Positions 1 through 6,407 of a stretch of 64,000 bases of DNA are shown here, piece by piece. The stretch lies in contig DUNU01000013.1 in NCBI GenBank assembly GCA_012839185.1, positions 1 through 64,000 on the forward strand, written 5' to 3'. Each line of letters starts with the position of its first letter. Position 1 is the first letter of the stretch. Both the position numbers and the translations under genes were made by a program. The notes beneath the pieces were generated by a model. It was not told the DNA's origin. It did no database searches and worked only from the letters and a program-made list of their open reading frames with translations. The DNA is from Clostridiales bacterium (lineage in GTDB: Bacteria > Bacillota > Clostridia > Oscillospirales > Acutalibacteraceae).

Positions 1-752
1 ATTTCGCCTTTATTGCGGGACAAAATTTCACTCACATATTCAAAAGTCCCCCTGTCAATATCACGAAATCGCTCTTTTACGACCTTTATCGGATAGGTCT
101 CACCGCATATTCTCATCGCCCTTTGTCGGCTTGTCAGCACGTCGTTTACCGTTGAAACGAACATATCAAGCTCCTCTTTCCTGTTCCCGACATTAAGTAA
201 CATATCATAATCTATCTTCCCCCTTATCTCGTCGGTATAGTCGGTATAATCGGTAGAGATGGTATTGTTGGTAATTCCGGAACAATCGGTAAAGTTGGTA
301 TGGTTGGTAAATTCGGAACATCCGCTTCCTTCTTCGACCTTGCTCACTTCTTTATATCCGTCACCCTCGCAACCCTTGCTCACTTCGTTATTTTTGCTGT
401 CAGCCTGCGTTTTCTGCTCATCGACTGGTATTATTTTCACTCCGTAATCAAGCTCTTTTACATATATAAAATTCGGCTTACAACCTCTTCTCCTATAACG
501 GCTGATAAGTCCGCAGTTGTCCAATTCGTCTAATATCTTTGATATTTTTTTGTTCGTCCAAGCCAACAGCTCTGCAAGACTTTCATATGTATAAATTATG
601 CAGGGTTTGCCGAAATCATCGGTATAACCGTTTTTTATTGAAAGCGTCATCCTGTCCTTCAACAACAAATACATCACCTTTGCGGCATCGGACAAATTTT
701 TATCACTTAAGAGTTTTTTCGGTGCGATAACAAAGTTATCTTCATTTCCCAT
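1..752 (-). CDS. RepA_N-type replication initiator with DUF6017-like C-terminus (partial, runs off left edge)
   Basis: About 250 residues are readable without a stop from an ATG at 752, behind an AAAGGTG ribosome site 7 nt upstream; the 3' end lies outside the window. Residues about 7-100 match the RepA_N winged-helix fold of plasmid and ICE initiators: a KVMYLLLKDRM helix, NGYTDDFGK, then SKILDELDNCGLISR and GKPNFIYVK-like strands. A Thr/Asn/Asp-rich linker follows (about residues 144-174). The last part, with YDMLLNV and VVKERF, resembles the DUF6017 tail found on initiators of integrative elements. It would bind an origin and recruit the host replisome. The tandem repeats at 968-1077 lie upstream of it. 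The family call is from memory of the pattern; the element it belongs to is not visible. Confidence 0.8.
   Translation of the reverse strand, partial: MGNEDNFVIAPKKLLSDKNLSDAAKVMYLLLKDRMTLSIKNGYTDDFGKPCIIYTYESLAELLAWTNKKISKILDELDNCGLISRYRRRGCKPNFIYVKELDYGVKIIPVDEQKTQADSKNNEVSKGCEGDGYKEVSKVEEGSGCSEFTNHTNFTDCSGITNNTISTDYTDYTDEIRGKIDYDMLLNVGNRKEELDMFVSTVNDVLTSRQRAMRICGETYPIKVVKERFRDIDRGTFEYVSEILSRNKGE
231..320. repeat. Degenerate short repeats inside the initiator gene
   Basis: The linker-coding part of the initiator gene is built of imperfect repeats around a GGTA-T-GTTGGTAA/TCGGTAtA theme; ATTCCGGAACA and ATTCGGAACA recur about 40 bp apart. They encode the Thr/Asn-rich linker. In characterised RepA_N plasmids the origin lies in the middle of the rep gene, so this stretch is a candidate in-gene origin (inference from the family). 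It may equally be simple low-complexity coding sequence. Confidence 0.5.
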
Positions 753-1110
753 AAACTTCACCTTTACAATTTATTGTGTAATTTTCTTTCACAGTCATAT
801 TGTATCACATTCTTAAATTCCTGTCAAGTAGGTTTCGCAAAAATATTTTTCAATGCAATTTAATTTCACTTTCTTCTTTTCATCCCCCTAAAACAAAAAT
901 TTCTTAAATTTTTGATTGTATGGTTGATAAGTATAATTCTTAAGTATGATTCCTTAGTATTACTTGTATTTCGTTTGGAAACTATTTTAGTATCGTTTGG
1001 AAACTATTATAGTATCATTTGGAAACTATTATTGTATCATTTGGGAACTATTATGGTATCGTTTGGGAACAATAAATCAATGTTTTGAAAAAAACGTGCA
1101 AAACATTCTT
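753..1110. other. Intergenic region between repA and the gat operon
   Basis: About 350 bp without a gene. It is AT-rich, holds the 22-bp tandem repeats (968-1077), and has the partly self-complementary stretch AATTCTTAAGTATGATTCCTTAG near 936-958. The gatB terminator bounds it on the right. No convincing promoter for repA was identified by eye, and no attachment site could be recognised. Confidence 0.5.
968..1077. repeat. Five tandem 22-bp direct repeats (iteron-like)
   Basis: Five copies at an exact 22-bp period start at 968, 990, 1012, 1034 and 1056, with consensus GTATCGTTTGGAAACTATTA plus two bases. Copies 2-4 differ at only a few positions; copy 1 is degenerate at its left end and copy 5 at its right end. 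There are no spacers, so this is not CRISPR. The position, about 215 bp upstream of a RepA_N initiator start, fits iterons bound by the initiator for replication or autoregulation. The 22-bp period (two helical turns) puts all copies on one DNA face. Confidence 0.75.
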
Positions 1111-1142
1111 AAAACAAAAAAAGAACTCCCGAAAGAGTTCTT
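1111..1142 (-). terminator. Rho-independent terminator of the aspS-gatA-gatB operon
   Basis: On the minus strand an 8-bp stem AAGAACTC/GAGTTCTT (1121-1142) with a short loop is followed by a T-rich run, just beyond the gatB stop. Confidence 0.85.
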
Positions 1143-1153
1143 TCTCAAATTTA

Positions 1154-2557
1154 TTAAAGTTCTTGTTTAAGGAGGGTTTTAATCAAGGTCGGGTCGGCTG
1201 TGCCTTTGAGTTCTTTCATACATCTGCCGACAAGAGCGGTAAAGGCTTTCTCTTTGCCCGACTTATAATCGGCGACAATGGCTTGATTTTCAGCGATAAT
1301 CTTCTTGACCGTAGCAAGAATAAGACCTTTGTCGGTTAAGGTGTAGAGATTGTTTTTCTTGGCAAAGTCAAGCACGTCAATGTCATTTTCAAACAAGGCG
1401 GCGAGAATTTTCTTTCCGTTATCACGAATAATCTTTTCGGATTCTACGAGGTTGATTATTTCGGCTAATTTGTCGGTATTTATATTAAGAGTTGTCTCAC
1501 CCTGCTTTTTCATAAGTGCCAGACAGTCGGATAATATCCAACTTGCGGCGGTTTTGGGAGCGATATTCTTGTCAATAAGAGTGTCGAAAGTGTTGCTTAA
1601 ACTTCTGTCGTTTGCAAGAACGGCGGCTTCTTTCGGGAGAACGCCCATTGCTTCATAAGCGACTGCCTTTTCGTTTGTGGTTGAGGGCAGAGAGGCTTTG
1701 ATTTCATCAATCCAAGCGTCGTCAATCATAATCGGCATCAAATCGGGATTGGGGAAATATCGGTAATCCTCAGCGGTTTCCTTAGTCCTTAACGGGAATG
1801 AACGTCTTTTTACCTCGTCCCAACGGCGGGTTTCCTGTACCAAAACTTCTGTTTTTCGCTCAATCGCATCAATATGACGAACTCTCTCAAATTCAATCAC
1901 ATCACGGATGTCCGTAAAAGAACTCATATTTTTTATTTCGGAGCGAACACCCATTTCGTTACTGCCCTCGGGACGGACGGAAATATTTACGTCACAACGC
2001 ATCGCCCCCTCTTCACATTCGGAAATACCGGCAAAACGGAGGTTGCTTTTTAATGTTTCAAGGTATTCAATCACCTCATCGGCGGAGCGAAAATCGGGTT
2101 TGGAAACAATCTCGATAAGCGGAACGCTCGTCCTGTTAAAATCAACGCGTGAGGTCTTTGTGCTTTCGTCATGAACGAGTTTTCCCGCGTCTTCTTCAAT
2201 ATGAATTTGCTTAATTCCTATCGTTCTGTCGCCGATAACAACCGAACCTTCGACGCATATCGGATTAAAATATTGAGTAATCTGATAACCGCCGGGCAGG
2301 TCGGGATAATAATAATTTTTCTTGTCAAAAGTGGTATAGCGGTTAATTTTGCAGTTGAGCATCAAACCCGCTTTTACGGCAAGTTCGATAGCCTTTTTGT
2401 TGGTTACGGGAAGCATACCGGGCATACCCGAACAGGCGGGACAGACACAGTCGTTAGGCTCTTCGCCCGCACCGTGACCGCCGCAGGAGCAGAATAATTT
2501 TGAATTGGTGGACAGCTCAACGTGAGTTTCCAAGCCCATAACAAGTTCGTATTTCAT
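1154..2557 (-). CDS. gatB: Asp-tRNA(Asn)/Glu-tRNA(Gln) amidotransferase subunit B
   Basis: GatB phosphorylates the side-chain carboxylate of misacylated Asp-tRNA(Asn) or Glu-tRNA(Gln) and replaces the phosphate with ammonia. The 467-residue length is typical (about 475). The N-terminal signature YELVMGLETHVELSTNSKLF, the zinc cysteines (CSCGG, CVCPACSGMPG), KNYYYPDLPGGYQITQ and HIEEDAGKL are intact, so the kinase/transamidase active site looks functional. The C-terminal helical and YqeY-like tail begins near residue 300. It is the last gene of the operon, 15 nt after gatA. Unlike its partner GatA, nothing here is missing. Confidence 0.96.
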   Translation of the reverse strand: MKYELVMGLETHVELSTNSKLFCSCGGHGAGEEPNDCVCPACSGMPGMLPVTNKKAIELAVKAGLMLNCKINRYTTFDKKNYYYPDLPGGYQITQYFNPICVEGSVVIGDRTIGIKQIHIEEDAGKLVHDESTKTSRVDFNRTSVPLIEIVSKPDFRSADEVIEYLETLKSNLRFAGISECEEGAMRCDVNISVRPEGSNEMGVRSEIKNMSSFTDIRDVIEFERVRHIDAIERKTEVLVQETRRWDEVKRRSFPLRTKETAEDYRYFPNPDLMPIMIDDAWIDEIKASLPSTTNEKAVAYEAMGVLPKEAAVLANDRSLSNTFDTLIDKNIAPKTAASWILSDCLALMKKQGETTLNINTDKLAEIINLVESEKIIRDNGKKILAALFENDIDVLDFAKKNNLYTLTDKGLILATVKKIIAENQAIVADYKSGKEKAFTALVGRCMKELKGTADPTLIKTLLKQEL

Positions 2558-2572
2558 CTTATTCCCCTCCGT

Positions 2573-3682
2573 TTATAATGATTTTGCGATACTCAAAAGA
2601 GTATTTTCATCGAATTTCTTGGCGACAAACTGAACACGATTTGCTATAACGGCGGGATTTCCTGAAATTGAGGCTATGCTTGAATATTCAATTTCTTTGA
2701 CCATATTTTCAAACGTGCCTTCGGTTTCACCGATTTCAAAAGATGAGCCTGCGGGCAATAAAACCGCATCGAAATTTTCAAATATCTCATCTGATTTCTC
2801 AGCAATCAAACGGCGAATACGCAGAGATTTGTCGTAGCAGGTGTCGTATTTATCCTTTGAAAGCACATCGCTGCCGTAAAGAATAACTGTCTTTGTCAGG
2901 AGATTAAAGCCCTCTGTGCGTGAATTTGTATAAAGTTCGTCGATATTCTTGTAATCTGCCGTTCTGTGTCCGTATTTTACACCGTCAAAACGGGAAATGT
3001 TGTTACAAGTTTCGGCACACATAAGAATCGTGTAAGCAGTTGCCGCCGCCTCGGAAAGTTCAAAATTGATGTTTTGAACCTCTGCACCCTTTGAATTAAG
3101 GGCAGAAACGGTTTTTTCAATCTGTGTTTTCACCTCTTCGCTTGCCTTGTTTGTAATATCGGAAAGCACGGCAATTTTCATATCGGCAACATTCTTGTTT
3201 GTGTTATAAACATATTTTTCCGTCGGCAGAGAGGTACCGTCTTTTTCGTCATATCCCGAAATAAGAGAAAGAATTTCGGCACATTTATCGGCAGTTTCGG
3301 CGGTTACACCGACTGTTTCGGCAGAACTTGCACAGGCAATCACGCCGTATCTTGACACCGTGCCGTAGGTGGGTTTAATGAATATTTTATCGCTGACGGC
3401 AGCCATTCTTCGGGGTGTGCCGTTTAGGTCAACATTCAACGAAATATCGCAAGGAATATCGTTTTCATTACCGTTAAAAGCAGATAAACCAAGCTCACCG
3501 ACTGCGGTTTTCCCAGCAAGTTTCAGACCTGCGTTTTTAATACGGGTTACAACCTCAGCATCAAAAAGAGGTACAAAATTTTCAAGCATTTTACTGCCTG
3601 CGGTGGCGTGAATATCCTTGACTAAAATCATATCGTCAACGGCGATATTTCCGGTATTATCAATTTCCGTAAAGAATTTCAT
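2573..3682 (-). CDS. gatA: GatA-like amidotransferase subunit, short form with degenerate amidase site
   Basis: Start chosen at 3682 (MKFFTEID) because GGAGG lies 7 nt upstream; this gives 369 residues against about 485 in normal GatA. Family landmarks remain: LVKDI with the catalytic Lys (K22), NFVPLFDAEVV, and IKPTYGTVSRYGVIA with a following SS. The Gly/Ser-rich block that carries the cis-Ser (normally GGSSGGS) is absent, and the nucleophile motif GGSIRQPA aligns with NGTPRRMA, so the Ser is Thr (T89). The roughly 55-residue N-terminus before the Lys is also shortened. The frame is open and the gene sits exactly where gatA belongs, so it is not simple decay. Glutaminase activity is doubtful; it may be a structural subunit. 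Confidence 0.85.
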   Translation of the reverse strand: MKFFTEIDNTGNIAVDDMILVKDIHATAGSKMLENFVPLFDAEVVTRIKNAGLKLAGKTAVGELGLSAFNGNENDIPCDISLNVDLNGTPRRMAAVSDKIFIKPTYGTVSRYGVIACASSAETVGVTAETADKCAEILSLISGYDEKDGTSLPTEKYVYNTNKNVADMKIAVLSDITNKASEEVKTQIEKTVSALNSKGAEVQNINFELSEAAATAYTILMCAETCNNISRFDGVKYGHRTADYKNIDELYTNSRTEGFNLLTKTVILYGSDVLSKDKYDTCYDKSLRIRRLIAEKSDEIFENFDAVLLPAGSSFEIGETEGTFENMVKEIEYSSIASISGNPAVIANRVQFVAKKFDENTLLSIAKSL

Positions 3683-3693
3683 ATTTGTACCTC

Positions 3694-5775
3694 CTATCTT
3701 ACCAATATCGGGACGAGCCATGAATTTTCATCACACGCGGGTGCATTTTTGAGTAAATCTTCACGCGAGAAAGTCTGTATTCTTTCATCTTCACGCAGAA
3801 TATTCACCATTTCATTGACATAAATCTGCGGTTTTGTTTCGCTTGTGTCAATATCGGAAAGTGTTTTTTCCCGATTTTCCATCATGGTAAATATATCATT
3901 AACTTTTGCTTTTTCATCGGCTTCAAGTTTGAGTTGGTTAAGTTCTTCAAGATTTTCAAGTTTTGATTTTTTAGCTACCTGTCCGCCTGCCATAGACTTA
4001 TTATCGCCAGAACCTGCAAAATATTCAATATTCTGACCGCGAACGGCAATATTCGCTTCATAAAGTTGGAGTTCGGTTACTTCACTCGGAGCACCGAGCA
4101 TCTGATCCTGTGCTGTGCCGTCAAGCGGGAATGCGATAACATCGCGTATTGTTTCGGTGTCGGCAAGAAGCATCACAATTCTGTCAATGCCGGGAGCCAT
4201 ACCAGCGTGAGGCGGAGCACCGAAATGAAAGGCGTTGTAAAGTGCGGAAAACCGCTTTTCAACTTCGTCTTCGCTGTAGCCCGCAATCTCAAAGGCTTTA
4301 CGCATAATTTCGGGCGAGTGGTTGCGAACTGCACCGGAGGCAAGCTCAATACCGTTACAGACAAGGTCGTATTGATAAGCAAGAATTTCGCAGGGATCCA
4401 TATTAAGAAGTGCGTCAAGACCGCCCTGAGGCATGGAAAAGGGGTTGTGAGTGAAAATAATCTTATCCGTCTGCTCGTCTCTTTCAAACATCGGGAAGTC
4501 GACAATAAAGCAAAATTCAAATGAATTTTCGTCGATGAGGTCAAGTTCTTTTCCGAGCCATGTGCGAATTATTCCCGCATTTTTGCTTGCAACTTCGGGA
4601 AGAATATCGGAAATAAAGAATATAGTTTCGCCTGTTTTTATTCCGGTAAGTTCAACAATTTCATGTTTCTGATCTTCGGTTAAAACTTTTGTTATCGGGT
4701 CGTCTTTCCACTCGTAATTGTCCTTGTCGAGCAAAGTAATATGTGCAAGACCTGCCATTTTTGCCTGTTTTGTGGCAAATTCCAATGACTTATCAAAAAA
4801 CCAGCGTTCATTTTTGCAGGGAGCAACAATTCCGCGAACGGGTTTATTTGCAAAGGGCTTAAAATTAACATCCTTAAAAAAGTCGGTTAAATCGCAGATA
4901 ACAAGCGGGTTTCTTAAATCGGGCTTGTCCGAGCCGTATTTCGCCATCGACTCGGCAAACGGAATGCGTCTGAACGGAGAGGGTGTAATCTTTTTATCGG
5001 AGAATGTTTTGAAAACATCGGCAACGACACTTTCACAGACTTCAAGGACTTCATCCTGAGTTGAAAATGACATTTCAAAGTCGAGTTGATAAAACTCACC
5101 GGGAGAACGGTCGGCACGAGCATCTTCATCACGAAAACACGGAGCAATCTGATAATATTTATTAAATCCCGATACCATTAAAAGTTGCTTAAACTGCTGC
5201 GGAGCCTGCGGTAAAGCATAAAATTTCCCCGGATGTTTGCGGGACGGAACGAGAAAGTCTCTTGCACCTTCCGGACTTGAGGCGGTTAAAATAGGAGTTT
5301 GAATATCCAAAAATCCTCTTTCTTCCATAAGTTTACGCATATGTCCGATAACCTTTGAGCGAAGGATGATATTATTATGCAAATCGGGGTTTCTCAAATC
5401 AAGAAAACGATATTTCAATCTGATATTCTCATTTGTATCACTCGAGCCTATCTCAAAAGGCAAATCACGTGTACAAGTGCCTAAAACGGTCAATTTGTCA
5501 ACCATAAGTTCAACAAGACCGGTTTCAATTTTGGGGTTTATTGTTTCTTCATCACGCTCTGTTACAATACCCGAAACGCCGATAACGGTTTCTTTGGATA
5601 TGCCTTTGAGCAGATTTTCATCGTGAACTACAAGTTGAGTAATACCCGTTTCATCACGCAGATCAACGAATAAAACGCCGCCGTGGTCGCGAATAACACT
5701 TACCCAGCCGGCAAGCTCGACACGCTGACCGATGTGTTCCTGACGAATATCGTTACAAAGATGAGTTCTGTACAT
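3694..5775 (-). CDS. aspS: Aspartyl-tRNA synthetase fused to GatC
   Basis: The start at 5775 (MYRTHLCNDI) has GGAGG 6 nt upstream and follows the T-box terminator; the product is 693 residues. Residues 1 to about 600 are a bacterial AspRS: N-terminal OB fold (VELAGWVSVIRDHGG), class II motif 2 (FRDEDARADRSPGEF), an inserted GAD domain, and motif 3 (GIDRIVMLL). The last about 90 residues match GatC, with a central helix (VNDIFTMMENREKTLSDID), NILREDE and LLKNAPACDENSWLVPILV; GatC is normally a separate 95-residue protein bracing GatA against GatB. Together with gatA and gatB downstream this suggests a covalently tethered transamidosome in which AspRS also charges tRNA(Asn). The fusion is seen directly; non-discriminating charging is inference. 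Confidence 0.93.
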   Translation of the reverse strand: MYRTHLCNDIRQEHIGQRVELAGWVSVIRDHGGVLFVDLRDETGITQLVVHDENLLKGISKETVIGVSGIVTERDEETINPKIETGLVELMVDKLTVLGTCTRDLPFEIGSSDTNENIRLKYRFLDLRNPDLHNNIILRSKVIGHMRKLMEERGFLDIQTPILTASSPEGARDFLVPSRKHPGKFYALPQAPQQFKQLLMVSGFNKYYQIAPCFRDEDARADRSPGEFYQLDFEMSFSTQDEVLEVCESVVADVFKTFSDKKITPSPFRRIPFAESMAKYGSDKPDLRNPLVICDLTDFFKDVNFKPFANKPVRGIVAPCKNERWFFDKSLEFATKQAKMAGLAHITLLDKDNYEWKDDPITKVLTEDQKHEIVELTGIKTGETIFFISDILPEVASKNAGIIRTWLGKELDLIDENSFEFCFIVDFPMFERDEQTDKIIFTHNPFSMPQGGLDALLNMDPCEILAYQYDLVCNGIELASGAVRNHSPEIMRKAFEIAGYSEDEVEKRFSALYNAFHFGAPPHAGMAPGIDRIVMLLADTETIRDVIAFPLDGTAQDQMLGAPSEVTELQLYEANIAVRGQNIEYFAGSGDNKSMAGGQVAKKSKLENLEELNQLKLEADEKAKVNDIFTMMENREKTLSDIDTSETKPQIYVNEMVNILREDERIQTFSREDLLKNAPACDENSWLVPILVR

Positions 5776-5783
5776 AACATCCT

Positions 5784-6026
5784 CCGTACAAATAAAAAAA
5801 TAAACGGGACTTCTCAAAGAGAAATCCCGGGACGAGTTAAAACCCGCGGTGCCACCCGAGTTAATGAATAATATAAAACTATTCAATCACTTATAAACTA
5901 AATTTTATAAAGCAAAGCGTTCCCTGACTTACTACTCACTCGAATGCGTTTTCAGCCTCCGACGCATACTCTCTGACGAGCTTTCCGAAAAAGCAGAGTC
6001 TTTACTTGTGAAAAATATTCCACAGA
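5784..6026 (-). promoter_or_regulatory. T-box riboswitch upstream of aspS-gatC
   Basis: The antiterminator T-box GGGTGGCACCGCGG is at 5844-5857 on the minus strand. It precedes a perfect 11-bp terminator stem (5805-5829) and a T run, then the aspS ribosome site. An upstream stem-I apex is visible (ATGCGT/ACGCAT closing a loop with GGCTG at about 5943-5972). Uncharged tRNA should pair with the T-box and allow read-through. The specifier codon could not be fixed by eye; an AAC (Asn) triplet at 5919-5921 is one candidate, and no GAC is obvious in the expected place. Confidence 0.9.
5790..5829 (-). terminator. Conditional terminator of the aspS T-box
   Basis: On the minus strand CGGGATTTCTC/GAGAAGTCCCG pairs over 11 bp with a 3-nt loop and is followed by a mostly T tract. 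It overlaps the strand competing with the T-box antiterminator. Confidence 0.85.
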
Positions 6027-6030
6027 CCTT

Positions 6031-6058
6031 ATTATACTAAATAATCAAGATTTGTCAA
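6031..6058 (-). promoter_or_regulatory. Sigma-A promoter of the aspS operon
   Basis: TTGACA (6053-6058), 16-bp spacer, TATAAT (6031-6036) on the minus strand, placing the transcript start at about 6024 at the beginning of the T-box leader. Confidence 0.8.
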
Positions 6059-6067
6059 GGGCTTTTT

Positions 6068-6397
6068 TTAATATTTCTCCATGTCGGCAACGTCCAACAC
6101 GAATACTGTTGCACCGCTGACGGTTACTTCCGCACCCAATGAGCCGTCGGAATAGCCTCTGCCGAATGACTGAGCACTCGCAGCCTTGTGTTTGCGGGTT
6201 GCGGAGAACTGTTTAATAATTTTCTTTGCAATATCAACTCTTTCGGCTTCCGTTCCGATTAAAAGAGTTGTGTTTCCGACCATAAGATAACCGCCGCTTG
6301 TGGATAACTTCGTAACAAAAAAGCCTTCTTTTGTAAGTTCCGATGCGACAATGGCACTGTCTTCGTTATTTATAATTGCAAGTATAAGTTTCTTCAT
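6068..6397 (-). CDS. darA: Cyclic-di-AMP receptor, PII-like (DarA/PstA family)
   Basis: 109 residues, the usual family size. The start at 6397 (MKKLILAIINNED) has TAAGGAG 8 nt upstream. The N-terminus (LILAIINNEDSAIVASEL), the glycine-rich STSGGYLMVGNTTLLIGTE segment and the C-terminal GAEVTVSGATVFVLDV strand are the DarA/PstA pattern: a trimeric PII-like protein that binds c-di-AMP in clefts between subunits. It lies 10 nt after the ABC exporter gene and is probably co-transcribed with it. Downstream targets in this organism are unknown. Confidence 0.9.
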   Translation of the reverse strand: MKKLILAIINNEDSAIVASELTKEGFFVTKLSTSGGYLMVGNTTLLIGTEAERVDIAKKIIKQFSATRKHKAASAQSFGRGYSDGSLGAEVTVSGATVFVLDVADMEKY

Positions 6398-6407
6398 ATT
6401 AGTCTCC

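Noticed and set aside
968-1077. CRISPR-like regular repeats
   Set aside because: Copies are contiguous at a 22-bp period with no unique spacers and no cas genes; tandem iterons fit better.
2573-3682. GatA as a decayed pseudogene
   Set aside because: The frame is intact from a strong ribosome site to the stop, conserved blocks remain, and it lies between functional partners; degeneration is limited to the amidase site.
5776-5886. Extended N-terminus of the AspRS frame
   Set aside because: This part translates the T-box and terminator; GGAGG before the ATG at 5775 sets the start.
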